A stretch of DNA of 64,000 nt from Epiperipatus broadwayi (taxonomy: Eukaryota > Onychophora > Udeonychophora > Euonychophora > Peripatidae). The DNA is taken from NCBI GenBank assembly GCA_028023455.1, contig JAQFVV010006654.1:62001-126000 (forward strand), in the 5' to 3' direction. The notes beneath the pieces are model-generated. The model was not told the DNA's origin and searched no databases. It was given only the letters and a program-made list of their open reading frames with translations. Position numbers and translations under genes: made by a program. Shown here piece after piece: positions 48,520 to 60,878 of the stretch (its first letter is position 1; every line of letters begins with the position of its first letter).

Positions 48520-48939
48520 CGGCCAATCCTTAAATATTGGAGATGCCCAAAGTGAACTCCTCCTAAATAGACAAACCAAAGAAATGGACATAAGCTACCA
48601 AAGAATGCTTCACTCCTGAACCTAGGCTTTCAAAATGAACAGGATTATGGAGCTGTCAAAGCAGGTTTCCTTTCAAAGAGAACACTTTTGTGGACAGGAA
48701 CGATACTTGCATCTGAATTGCAAGTTTGTTTTGGACATCACCAGTCTCATCATTTCACTGCACACACATCTCTTGTCATGTAAGAGTATGTTGTTGATCT
48801 GTAAAAATGCCACTGCACCAGCTTTTGTGGATGGCAGGTGGCTCAATTTGAATGGCTTGGTTTTGCAGTTAGCCATTTTATTTGTCATGGACGTGTTCTT
48901 GCACAAACATAAGCTGGTTGAAATATTGCTTGGATGCAC
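48520..48939 (-). pseudogene. Possible Merlin/ISXO2-like transposase N-terminal relic
   Basis: On the minus strand the frame starting at 48939 contains AVAFLQINNILLHDKRCVC (about residues 47-65) and then LQFRCKYRSCPQKCSL (about 73-88). This order, a helix-like FLQ segment, a C-x-C pair, and a RC-K-x-x-x-C-x-x-K block, resembles the N-terminal zinc-binding region of ISXO2/IS1016-type (Merlin) transposases. A stop follows, after which KETCFDSS continues the family-like pattern. No DDE catalytic region was found downstream, so it is a fragment. The plus-strand 107-residue frame over the same DNA has no domain and is probably its shadow. Family assignment is from memory of the motif layout. Confidence 0.4.
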
Positions 48940-48959
48940 CCTTTCCGAATTTTTTTAAG

Positions 48960-50420
48960 GTTCCACATTGAGTAGAGAAGCATGGCAATGGGTTTACAAT
49001 TGTTAGCAGGTATTAATAGGTCAGATGGCTTGTAAGCTAATTATTTTGACATGCATATTTGAAGAGTTGTGGCAGGCTGAAGTTCAGACACCCTCACACA
49101 ATATTATAACAAACTTTGAATTTTGAACATTTTGATAAAGTGTGTTATACAAAGCAGCAGGTTGGCCACCAGAACGGCATGAAAAACGGACTCTTTCTGT
49201 GCTTTTGCATAGAAACAAGGCCAGTGCCCATGTAAATGGCATATTTATGTGTTTTCACATATAAATAATGCCATTAAGCAGCTGATAGAGCTAATAAAAC
49301 AGTACCAATAATTATTGCAAAAAGTAATGAAATTTGTGTTGGTTTATGATCACATAAATGTATATTTGTTTAGGAAGAAATTACAATCTTCATTTCTGAG
49401 TGGTATATTATTTTATAGCATAGTTAGTTTATATATGTAGTCTGAATTTATTTTTCTATAACATCATTAGATACTAAAAAAAATTTGATTCCATTTGTTA
49501 GCAAGTATTGATGTAAGGTTAACACTTACAGTTACTTGATATAATGTAAGTTTTAAAAAATAGAAGCTCTTAGTTTACTAAGTATTTTTCATGTTATATA
49601 TTTATAATATTTGCATATTATCACTGATTTTGTCTTTCTTAAAGTTATTAAAAATGGCTGCTTCATGATATGACTTGAGAAATTAATTTTATCATATTTT
49701 ACACTTGCGATTAATACAATTTAATTCTTACAGTTTGTAATTGTCTAAATTTTTTTCCATATAACAACATTAGGTGCGAAAAAGAAAGGAATTTCATTGG
49801 TGGTAAACAATTTAAGCATTAATACTGCAAAATTTTTTACATTGTGTGGTGAGTTTTTGCACTAAAATATGTATGAAAAAGAAGAGAAGAAAAACTTTGT
49901 TATCAATGACCAATGTCAATTCTGCATAAATAGAGATTTTTAGTCGTGCTTCAAAATACTGGCAGCCAGAATAGCAATGCATCCAAACAAACCAAATTCT
50001 CAGTTTACTATGTTTCACTTATTCATGTAAGAGGTTCATCAGTTGAGATAATATGATGAGCATATTTTTTTTACAGAAAATATATTAATAAAAAAATTGT
50101 AATAGGTATATTAACATAAACAATCTATTGAAAGATCACAAAGAACATCATACTGCAACTGCTATTTTAAAATAAATAAACATAATATACATAATAAATT
50201 GATTTCCCCCTTATGCAGGTTGCAATAATGACTTTTCATGATTGATTGCTATTTTCTTTAGTTTGATATAGTATTAATTCTGTAATATCTTTTAATGTGA
50301 TATGCTTTACTAATGATTGATCTGTTATTATTTTGATATTGTTTTTCCCTTAGATACCGTGCAATAATTTAGTCTAATTTTAAAATTCTGTAGTTATAAA
50401 GTAGATAAATTATTCAAGTC
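48960..50420. other. Non-coding stretch, no recognised element
   Basis: Moderately AT-rich. No integrase or LTR of the neighbouring gypsy relic could be identified here, although this is where its 3' half would lie. Confidence 0.4.
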
Positions 50421-50423
50421 ATT

Positions 50424-50660
50424 CTATGAAGAATCATCAACAGCTAAAGCAATAGTAGTGATGAATAAATTTTCCATTTCTGAATACATAGATTGCATCT
50501 TTACAGGATGTCTGCTATGTACATCGGTTACTGTATTGTTTCCCTTGTGACAGTACTGAATTTGATAATTGAATTGCTGCAGAAACAAACCCCAGCTTAT
50601 TAAATGTTTGTTAGAGACCTGAATGGCCATTTTGAATTCACAGAAAAAATTACAGGACAT
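50424..50660 (-). pseudogene. Gypsy RNase H C-terminal fragment
   Basis: This open frame of 78 codons has SNKHLISWGLFLQQFNYQIQ (about residues 16-35) followed by a GNN...DVHSRHP block (about 41-52). In gypsy polyproteins the equivalent region is the end of RNase H leading into the connection to integrase; the usual A-D-A-L-S-R is here T-D-V-H-S-R. The frame after it has no integrase zinc finger. Confidence 0.78.
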
Positions 50661-50689
50661 ACAATTTTAAATATACATTTTTAGAAAGT

Positions 50690-51880
50690 GCAAATATGAA
50701 AGAATGTAATGAAGCTGATAAAATAGTCATTACCACAAAAAAATAATTAAAGAAAGGAGATTTTTCACATTTTTAAATATCTTTATTTTTACATTGGTTC
50801 ACAAACTCTCAATTTTGAAAGATATAGCCTAAATGATTTCATAGAACATTCGTCATAAAATGCAGAAAAAAATAATATAACATGACCTACCTGAGTTACA
50901 GATTGTTGGTGTAATGTGGCAAAAGGTGACCATTTCAATTTCTTTTTTTCTACACTCTATATGTTCTATTTTTCAAGCATTTCCTCTTGATATCTATAAA
51001 ATGCAAGTTTTAGTGAGACAAAAAAAATACAAAAATCTTGAAATATGGGGGAGAATAAAATAAAACAGTAAGAAAATTTCATATTAAGAATTAAGAATGA
51101 ATATTAATAAAAGTATGCTATAAATAAAAAATATGAAAATAAAAATGTAGTAAATTCTAAGTTATCAAAAAAATAATTACTATTATTGGAATATCATGAG
51201 GGTAAGAGTGGCTAAATTATGCATTATTACTAAAAAAAAAATTAATAAATAAAAATTATATATAAAGAATAAAAATGTAGTAAATTTAAGTTATGATGAA
51301 AAAATAATTACTACATTATTGGAATATCATGAGGGTAAGAGTGAGTTAAATTATGATTATTACTAGAAACATAATAAAATACAAAAATAAAAAAACTTAT
51401 CTACAATGAAATGTATAAAAAAGTAAATAAAATAAAATAAATAAAAGGAATTACAAGAATTATTATATATTAGTGGGAGATGATGATGATAATGTTGAAT
51501 ACTTACAGGTAATGGGGAATACGAAACCTCAAAATCAAACACATCAACAGAAAAGTTCGTTAGAAACGTAATTATGTTTAGCGGCGAAAATAATTGTTTT
51601 CTCCGTATATTTTTTTTATCGGTTGATAAAATCTAGAAAGATAAAAAAAATTACAAAATTTTAATAATGTACTTTACAAAAATTGCTATAAAAAATCTAA
51701 TTTTCATCGCACAGAAAAAAATTTTAGACGTACAAAAAGATAGAAAAATGGCGGAGAGAAAGAAAAAAAAAGCGTAACTGTGACGTATACGGTTTGCACG
51801 CTATTGCGGTCAAAATTGCAAACTTTTTTTAATGCGTAAAAAAGCGGTTTTCGGTCTCAAAGGGTTGTTTTAGTTCAAAA
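50690..51880. other. About 1.2-kb insert splitting the gypsy RNase H
   Basis: The RNase H pieces ITDYKTL (51.9 kb) and the 50424-50660 frame are normally only some tens of residues apart. Here about 1.2 kb lies between them. The insert contains a 130-bp-period tandem duplication (51141-51365) and a CpG-containing block at 51530-51860 unlike the surroundings. No terminal repeats or target duplication were identified. Confidence 0.5.
51141..51365. repeat. Tandem duplication, period about 130 bp
   Basis: AAAAATGTAGTAAATT at 51141 recurs at 51271, and TTGGAATATCATGAGGGTAA follows in both units (about 51186 and 51318). Small indels separate the copies. Confidence 0.85.
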
Positions 51881-53301
51881 TTTCCAAAGTCTTGTAGTCG
51901 GTGATAAGTATTACGTTGGATCCTAATAAAAATTGTACATATTTTAGAAGACCCATATGACTGCAAGAGCTTACTTTTCTCTATGGAATAATGCAATTTA
52001 GCACTTTTAGGTAAACAACTAAGACCATATATAACGTTCTGTTATTGTTGGTCATTCAGTTGAAATAGCATGACACTACACCCACTACTGTCTGTTTGAA
52101 TGTTAAACATTTTACCAAAATTTGGATAGTATAAAATAACCTGTTTTTTTAATTTTCAATTTAATATTATTAAAATTATTGGAATGATTGTTTGTCCACT
52201 TCAACTTTTAATTTATTTTAAGCAGTTATGATAAATATACAGTAGAGCAAAAAAAATTGTGATAGAACCGGTGACAAAAATTGCTTATTCCCCCAAAATA
52301 CTGAAGTTGCTTTTTATTTTCAGGTACCAGAAATTATGTATGGCAACACTTTTACTAGGATAGCGATTAATACCTTTAATTTTCCAGTAATGTCTCAGAA
52401 ATTTACTTCCTTTGCAACTATTGTGCTCTTTTTCAGATTAAATTTAATATTCTTAGCCTCACATTTTTTAAAGAAAATTTTTCAACTGTTGTAAGTGTTC
52501 AGATATATTTTAGAGGCAATGACAACATCATCCACATACATAATAATTATTTTATTCACTTTTTGTGGCAGAACTCAGTCAATCTAAACAGCATATCAAA
52601 TCAGCCTACAATTAATCAGTCTGAAGAGTCTTCTTTCCAAATTTATATATCAATACCCATCATAATGAAAGGCTGTGTATTTTGATCTGACAGTAGCTAG
52701 ATATCAAATCAAGAGTGGTGAACACTTTCTTACCTTTGAATCTAGATCAATAGCTTATGGCCAGTAAAAGGAATATCACATTCAGGAATTGTCAACCAAT
52801 TTAATACAGAGTATCAAGGTATATAGGAACAGATCCATCTTTCCTACCTACTACAACTAAAAGATTATAAGCACACATATTTCCTGATAACTTTTCATTC
52901 AATCATTTGATTAATTTGACAATTAATGTCTTCCTTATATTTATAGAGATTGGGAATGTTTTGCATTGGAAAGAGTTATTATCTTTTAGATATATATGAT
53001 GCATATATCCTTTAATAATACCTGACCTTTTAGAAATATGTCTTTATATTTCATATCAACTGACAACATTTATTTCTAAATTCATAATTTAAATCATTTG
53101 ATTTTTAAAATTAATTTATATTCAATTCCATCGAAATTTTTAGCACACATAGCAAATTTATTGATTGAAATGGAATAACACTATTAAAATTACATTTTTT
53201 CTGTTGACATATAATTTTGTGATTAGGATAATCTATTATACAATTCTACTTATTCATGAAATTTGATCCAATAATTATTTTATGAATCAATCAAGGCATG
53301 A

Positions 53302-53529
53302 TTAAAAAAATATGTTCCAAGTTGGTAGTGTCAATTTGCATGTTATCCAAATTTGTTTAGTTAAGAATTTAGCTTTCTTGCCATAAACCAACTTTATTTG
53401 AGATTGTTTTAATGACAAGGTAAGGACCTGGGCATTTAAATCAATACTTTTATTAACTAGACTTTCTGAAATAATAGATACATGGCTCCCTATATACAAT
53501 AAGGATTTAGTTACAATTCCTTCAATCAT
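53302..53529 (-). pseudogene. Gypsy-type aspartic protease-like fragment
   Basis: This open frame begins near an IVTKSLLYIGSHVSIISESL block (residues 5-24). The family core is a hydrophobic lead, then D-[TS]-G-[SA]-x-[VI]-S-[LI]-[IV]. Position and orientation agree with the RT and RNase H fragments to the left. The DTG triad is replaced by YIG, so it could not cleave. Confidence 0.6.
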
Positions 53530-53560
53530 TATATTAAGTTTTGGGCAATTGTTCTCAAAA

Positions 53561-54805
53561 AGTGCTCATTTAATAGATCAGATTGAAATTTATTCAAATT
53601 AAATCTTAATGTATTAATCTGTAAAATGAAGTCATTCTTATCCAAATTAGTTACAGCCCTCCACAGTAAGGAATATTCCAATGAGATCCCATTTAGTTTA
53701 ATTCATATAACATAGACTTAGCCTCTAATACTTTCACAGAAGTATCTTGAGGTTATTGGCATTATAATTTACTGAAAACAGAGTGTTTCTAACTGGGTGA
53801 GCATGCTGTCTGCTAACATTAGCATTATTTGAATAAGAAAGTTGTCTCTGAGAACAATGATAATCTTCACTTTGGTAAAACATAATGCTATCAGAAAGGC
53901 TTCTTTCTTCTGAAAGATTAATGCTAGAGAGAGTAATAAGATGTTTCCCACCTAGTAACTATAGTTATTTTCTGATGCTTTCTTACATCTATAAAGCTTC
54001 TAAAATTGCTGACTATCCTTTAACTATATGCTTTTTAGTGGCTAACATGAATTATTCAATGTATCTGGATATATTACATCTAATTATTAACATAATTTGA
54101 TTCTCAGACAGTGGAAAGTCTGTAAGGGTATTTAACTTAGCAAGTTGATTCCTGAAGAATGAAGTATAATTACCCTTACTACTATTATATTTTTGGTACT
54201 AATCTACTCAGCTATCTACATTTCATTTTCTCTCCATTTGTTTAAAACACTGTGTCTACATTACCAAATAATTCTGAAATAATTAACACATTCATAGAAA
54301 AATTTATTTTTTAACTGAATAGTTTTTTTATTGGCCAAGTGAATTAAAGTTTTACAACTTTTGATTGGTCAATTAACAAACCCAGCCATAAAAATATATT
54401 AATCTTTTAATATTATATTCCTTTTAGTTTCATTTGTAAAAAGTATATTAATAATTTGTCAGATTATGAAAGTGAAAAAAAGTTTTTTCAGAAATAAATT
54501 TCTATTTATAATTATAAAAATATTTTATAACAGAGAACCTCAAAAGAATGTTTGTAATCTATTAGAAAATGTTGAGTATTTCAGTGATTTTCTTTCTCAA
54601 TTTACATTTCTATAATAGTGAAGAATTTTTCACTAAACTATTTTCCTAAAATAATTTATATTTTCAGCATATTTTACCAAAATGCATTATGCCAGCAAAA
54701 TACTCTAAATTATTCATTTTGGTTTGAAAATGAAATAAAGAGCTTGGGCAATGGAAATTGTTGACAGGTGTCAAAATTGTTGTTAGCACTAGTTTCGTTT
54801 TCAAT
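53561..54805. other. Non-coding stretch, possibly the gypsy gag side
   Basis: By position this could hold the gag part of the minus-strand gypsy relic, but no zinc knuckle or capsid motif was recognised. Short frames on both strands have no domain. Confidence 0.35.
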
Positions 54806-54813
54806 TTACATTC

Positions 54814-55760
54814 GTATTACATTCAAAATCAGCCTTTCAATCTAATTGTGCATGTGTCTTTTGTGTTAAATAATAAATGAATACTTCCCTCTACAATACA
54901 AGATATAGTATTTATGTAGGTATAAAAGGAATCCTCTTATTTCTATGACTCAAATTCTTTTATATGAGCAAATCTGAAGTACTGTTGAGGAAAGTGTGAA
55001 AGTAGAATTCTCACTTTAAATTACTATTTACGATGTTTGAATGAAGGATGTCGGTGAAATTGTCTAGAATTTACTAAATGTCACTCTAACTGAAACTTAA
55101 TTATAAGTAAATAAGCATTTATTTTTATAATATGTTATGTGTACAATTGTATTACATTCAAAGATCAGCCTTTCAAGCTAATTGTGCATGTGTCTTTTGC
55201 AAATGTTAAATAATAAATGAATACTTCCCTCTACAATACAAGATATAGTATTTATGCAGGAATAAGAGGATTCCTTTTATTTCTGCATAAATACTATATC
55301 TTGCTACTATATCTTGTATTGTAGAGGGAATTATTCATTTATTATTTAACACTCGCAAAAGACCAATGCACAATTAGCTTGAAATGCTGATCTTTGAATG
55401 TAATACAATTGTACACATAGTATCATATAAAGTAAATGCTTATTTACTTATAATTAAGTTTCAGTTAGAGTGATATTTAGTAAATTCTAGACAATTTCAC
55501 CAATGTCATTCATTCAAATATCGTAAATAGTAATTTAAAGTGAGAATTCTACTCTCATGCTTTCCTCAACAGTACTTCAGATTTGCTCATATAAAAGAAT
55601 TTGAGTCATAGGAATAAGAGGATTCCTTTTATTCCTTGATAAATACTATATCTTGTATTGTAGAGGGAAGTATTCCTTTATTATTTAACACTCGCAAAAG
55701 ACGCATGCACAATTAGCTTGTAAGGCTGATCTTTGAATGTAATACAATTGTACGCATAGC
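54814..55760. repeat. Compound palindrome R-U-R / R'-U'-R'
   Basis: A roughly 140-bp unit R (54814-54952) recurs in direct orientation at 55149-55283 (period 335 bp) with about 195 bp of unrelated sequence U between. The whole R-U-R block is then repeated as its reverse complement: R' 55284-55423, U' 55424-55610, R' 55611-55760. The two halves meet with almost no spacer, at about 55284. All copies share CTCTACAATACAAGATATAG or its complement. The right half has a 13-bp internal duplication near its inner end. The layout resembles a small LTR-flanked unit in inverted duplication; no coding capacity is seen. Confidence 0.88.
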
Positions 55761-58127
55761 ATCATATAAAAATAAATGCTAATTTACATTCATGTAAAAG
55801 TATACAATTTTTTATTAAAATCTTAATATTTTTCCTAAAATAACTATATTTTCAGAATATTTTAGCAAAATAATTCATAATATGTACAAAAAATAATAAA
55901 AAATTATTCTAAGACATTAATTTTTATATCAAAACAGAAGTTGGAACAGTGAAATTTATTGACAGATGCTCTTCTATTGTCTGAAATGTGAACCAACCAA
56001 TCAGCATTGTTGAACTGTCAATGTTAATTTTATTGATTTTTTACTTGTCAAGTAATTCTAGAGAAGTCAGCATCTTACGGTACTTTTAGTAAGCTTTAAA
56101 ATAAACATAAAAACAGTACCATAGCTCAAAAATTTACAGTTTCTTATCAATTTGAAGCTGTGTCCGTCCTGACATGGATGTTTCTCAGGAAGAGTTAATC
56201 AATAAATTTAAGATTCAATATATTTTATGTATCTAAAATCTAGATTTATAACGAGTTTTAAAAAATGTAACAGAAAACTAAAGAATAAAAAGGATACATT
56301 TTAACCACTGTACATTACCATAAATACTTATTAGAAGTTAATTTTAAAATAAAGTGTGTGTTCTTCATTAATCATATTATTAAAATGTTATTTAATTTAT
56401 TATTGTTTTAGTTTTTAATTTAATGTAAAATAAAATAAACCTTATATTCATCCTTTAGAAAACTTGGGTTGTTTATGATTGAAAAAAAACGGTAAGAGGG
56501 AATTTAGGGTGGCAAAAGCAATAATGTCTTTTAGTTTTGGATTTTTTTTGTGAAGTCAAAAAGTGAACAACTATTGGAAAGATTATGTGCATTCAAATAA
56601 ATAAAAAAGAAGTTTCATTTTAAGCTTTTTTGTTAATGTTGTTGTTATTTTAAAGCCAGTCAGTTTATTTTTATTTGGATTGTTGGTTTGATTCATAGTT
56701 TGTATTGAATGTAATTGATAATTATTGTTTTGATTAAAGTTGATAACCCATTTACAATTTATCATCTCCCACCAACACCATCTCTCTCACTCTCTTCATT
56801 TTTTAAAATGCAAATGAGCAAGAAGAAAATTAAACATTTTAAAGACAAATAATAGTATTAATAAAAATTGCCAAACAAATCTTTTAATTAGAAATACTGA
56901 AAGAGAATGTTTGAAATTATATATCAATTATCTTTGTAAGTCAAAATTAAACAGTATTATGATGAGAAATACAAAGAATCTTGAAATCATAGAAATGATC
57001 ATATTTTTCCTCTTTTACTATCTCACTATCTCCTTTTTTTCAAACCAAAGAAGAAATTGAAAAGGCAAATAATACTAATAAAGACACATCCATGAAAAGT
57101 AATGAAGCTTTAGATTCCACTTTGAATTTATAAATTCTGTAATATTATGATAAATCCCTTTTCCAAATCCAAAGAATAATCAGTTGATTGATTAGTTATT
57201 CAGATATTCGTTCATGACATCAATGCAGTCTTTTAAAATAACAATTAAAAAATGAAAACTAAACAGCTGAATATATTGATACATATTTTGGGGGGTAATT
57301 TTATACCTAATACTATACTGTTTATCTTCTTTCCAGAAACTAGACATAATCTCATGTTAAAATCACTAGGTTTTAGGCTTGTCAAACAAACTAACTGTCA
57401 ACTGTCTTTATTGGATATATACAAGTGACTATTGGCAATTGTTAACTTTTCTTTCTTAGTTAGCCTGCTTAAAGTGAACAATTTTTCTAAACTGCTTAAA
57501 TATTTAATTGGATTCTCTTAATAAATCATCAAAGAAATCAACAACTACACTGTTGATATTTTTAAATTAGCTCTCATTTGGAAAAATTCTTTATAGTTCA
57601 TTCATTTAAATGAATGGAAATTTCATATTAAGTTATTCATCTTCTATTACTCCCAACCATATGATAAAATAATTTTTGATTGGATAATTTTTTTTTTTTC
57701 AAATAATTTAGTGTAAGTCAAGATACAACATTTATTTCATTTAATGAAAGATGTAGACTTCACTTTAAATAATGTCCACAAAAATTATTTAACATGATTT
57801 TAAAACTATTGAAAAAAAATATTACTTATAAAAATAATAATGTTTTATTGAAAAATACAAAAGTACTTATATCTGAGGTTTTGTTAAATATAAGTGGGGA
57901 AAAAAATCAGCTTCAGTATATGAAATGTTTAATTCATAAAAAGATTGGTGTTAATTAAAACAAAATATTATTTATAAATATTAATAAATATGTCATTGAA
58001 ATAAATGAAAATACTTTTGAAATAAAAAAATAGACTTTTAAAGTAAATAAAAATGATTACCTTTTATCTTGACAAACAACAGGTTGAAATTCTTGATTGA
58101 CCAATCAATGAATTATTGAAAATAGAA
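55761..58127. other. AT-rich non-coding stretch
   Basis: No gene or known element was recognised. The minus-strand 60-residue frame at 56583-56765 is low-complexity (N, K, T). Confidence 0.45.
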
Positions 58128-58128
58128 T

Positions 58129-58990
58129 TGTGATGTGATGTAATGTAGTTTCTCCTTAAACGAAGTCAAGAATCTCTCCACAATTATATCCAGAGAAACC
58201 TATTAGCCACTTTATTTTCCATTCCCCACTCTAACTTTTACCATATTCTGCTCCATCCCATTTCCACAACATAATCTTTGTCAACTCTATGGCCTTTATA
58301 TCTAATTCCCCCTTATCTTTTCCCAAACTCAGCATAAACACCAATAATCCACTTTCGGTATATAATCACTTTTTCATATTTATTCTTTCATAACTTTATT
58401 ATATGTACTCTTTCAGTTTTCAAGCATTTACATTCAATTAACAGATGCCTATTTACAGACTAAATCACCCATATTTTTCCATTTACCTGTATATTCTCTT
58501 GTTGCTAAAGATCCTGTTTGAGCCTTAAACAATAAACTACTTTCCTTACTATTATCATATATTAACTCACACCTAATATTCTGTTTACTTCTATATATAT
58601 TTAAACTCTTTTTACTTTCCATACTAGTTCTCCAGCTCTCTAACTCCCTATTCTTTATTAATAAACCTATTCTTTTATCCATTCCTTACCACTATAACCC
58701 TCAACAATCCTCCTAACACAATCACCCCATCTTTTGTGCAAATATACTGATATAAATTCTTTATTCAAATCTTTTGCATACCACATTACCTTTCTCACCC
58801 ATCTTGTTGCCTGTTCTTTACTCATAAACCAATTAAATACTATTTTGGCTATTCTTTTAGTATCCATAAACTGCAATATACCAAACATTTTTATTTTACT
58901 TTTTGCATCTCTCATATAAAAAATTGACCATCCCATTTCTTCTTGAATTGCCTCCCTTGCTGTCCATACATCTGCATCCAATGCATGTCT
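58129..58990 (-). mobile_element. 5'-truncated LINE, copy 2
   Basis: Two overlapping minus-strand frames (58667-58981 and 58449-58682) match the C-terminal region of LINE copy 1, for example MGWSIFYMRDAKSK and YDNSKESSLLF. A single frame shift separates them. The element ends at 58129-58145 with the same TCACA-type tail, seen here reversed as TGATGTGATG. The 5' end lies near 58990, inside the C-terminal region, which is ordinary 5' truncation during target-primed insertion. It is better preserved than copy 1 over the shared part. Confidence 0.85.
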
Positions 58991-59990
58991 ACATATTCAC
59001 AATTTATGACTGACATCTAGATTCAAAAATATAAACTAAAATCTTACTATTAAAAACTATTGAATGGGGAAAAACTGTATCAAATGAATAACAAATATAA
59101 AATAATATCTACCTGGAACAAAGTCATTACAAACAAAATAGACTCACATGTCCTTACTCCAGAACCAAAGTGTTCTTGGATCAAAGTTAATATTGTTGCA
59201 CATGTTGCTTATAGTATATTTACTATTAAATAAAAAATTCTTTAACTAGACGATGACGCCAATTATGATCCAGCTAAACCAATATTGCTGTTAATCACAC
59301 ACGAATAAATCTTCTTGAATATAGATATATTCTAAAATGTTTTATATCAATAATAATTGTGTAAAATCATGCTATAGCTAACAACATATTTTGATTTCCA
59401 TCTCTAATAATATATATGTTTAATTTTACAAATAAAATATAACATTTTTTGTAATTTACATAACATCATTTATATATGACCTTGTCTATCTTTCATTAAC
59501 TTGTGTATGCTTACACAGTTCAGTTATTTGTTCATCCAATTATGCAACATATTTTAAAATATGCATTCTTGCGAAAGCAAGCACTGAGAAAGCTCATTTT
59601 ATAAATTTTTGAATAAACAATGGAATTAAAAAACATATATAAATTATGATGGTTTGGGTAAAGTCATGATTAAATGATAGATTTACAAATTAGGTAAATA
59701 CTGAATTTTACTTGTAAAATAGAATTGGATTTGGTTGCTATAGAATAATATATGTTTATATCATTAATATTGATATAGAAACTGTTATAAGGTTAACATC
59801 AGTTTCTTTATGTAGATATATAAAATCAATGACTCTCTCTGCCATTTAACAAGGGTTGTGAAAATATGAACATGCTTATGCTCTTTGATCAAGCATATCA
59901 CCCATTACTGTTTATGTATCATGCATATTGATTTATATTATTTGGACTATATTACCCAAATGTAATTTATAACTACATATAAATGATATT
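58991..59990. other. AT-rich non-coding stretch
   Basis: No gene or known element was recognised. Confidence 0.45.
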
Positions 59991-60131
59991 TAATGTTTTC
60001 AAGGTTACATGATGTAAATACAATACTTTTTTGGGTAAACCGTGTTTTGGTTTCGATTAATTCCCAACGTTTATAAGAAATAGTATCCTTGACATTGGCG
60101 GACGCTATTTCATCAAAATATTGGGAATTAA

Positions 60132-60383
60132 TCAAACTCCAAAACTATTGTATAAATAACTGATGTCAACAAATACAGATTTAAAAGTATCCACAAAATA
60201 ACACAATTTAGTCCCACTGATGTAATTGTATCCGCAATGGTACAAGTCATTATAAAGAATATTACATTTATTAATTTTATCAACAACATTCTTTCCATTA
60301 ATAATTAATCTACTAGAATTTGGTCTAACATTAATTGAAACATCAAAATGAGCAAATACAAATGATGTAATTCTACTACACAT
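60132..60383 (-). pseudogene. Penelope-like linker / GIY-YIG-start fragment
   Basis: This 83-residue frame is homologous, in inverted orientation, to 61400-61640, where the same blocks (FNVRPNNGRLIING, LYHCGTSYISGT) appear with frame breaks. Conservation of the protein blocks between two diverged copies shows they come from a once-coding element. Downstream a short inverted repeat (GATTAATTCCCAACG near 60055 and GGGAATTAATC near 60123) may mark the element's 3' part. Confidence 0.6.
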
Positions 60384-60682
60384 GCTATTATTTATATGAG
60401 GTAAGGATATCTATGATTTCTCTTCAATATTTTCCCTCCTCCATCTATGTATAAATTTATATAATGTAAATAAAATATCTGTATTATTAAATCCTATCTT
60501 CAATAATTTATTAATATATATAGGATAATTTATCACTCTAAAACTTACATAAAATATTATTTATAAACAAAAATGTTCTAAATACAACTAATTTATATCT
60601 AAGTGAAACATTTGACTTGGGATGTTCAAATCCCCTAATTGACAATGGTTTTATGAACATTTTATAAATAATTATATCATAA

Positions 60683-60878
60683 ACTGAGCTTTAATTGTAT
60701 ATATGTGTGGCGATGATAATCTGGACCAACTGACAAGTGCTGGTATAGCACGAAATACATATATTGGTGATTATTTATTTTTTAACATGTGTGTGATCAA
60801 GTGTATTAATCGTATAAATAGCATGGACGGTTGAGGATCTATGAAAGTCTGAGTTCAAACCCCTATATATCATATTCT
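60683..60878 (-). repeat. Family A repeat, partial copy inside the Penelope relic
   Basis: This contains the family landmarks GATAATCTGGACCAACTGAC and GAGTTCAAACCCCTATATAT. It splits the coding order of the minus-strand Penelope relic, so it inserted after that element. Confidence 0.85.

Larger units (their letters stand above)
50424..53560 (-). mobile_element. Ty3/gypsy-type LTR retrotransposon pol relic
   Basis: Reading leftward on the minus strand, fragments follow the gypsy pol order. A protease-like frame (53302-53529) has SLLYIGSHVSIIS where families have a DTG-S-x-V-S-I-I-S core; the catalytic D is missing. RT fragments are VVVGRKDGS (about 52857-52829), FTTLDLISSYCQIKI (about 52725-52683) and the catalytic YVDD (52538-52527). 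RNase H fragments are ITDYKTL (about 51916-51886) and a frame at 50424-50660 with WGLFLQQFNYQIQY...DVHSRHP, the W-x-L-x-L-x-x-[YF]-x-[FY]-x-I-x-Y to A-D-x-L-S-R block. Many stops and frameshifts make it dead. No LTRs or integrase were recognised. The RNase H part is split by 50690-51880. Confidence 0.8.

Noticed and set aside
48635-48958. 107-residue plus-strand frame
   Set aside because: No domain is visible, and the opposite strand has a more family-like cysteine pattern (possible ISXO2 relic).
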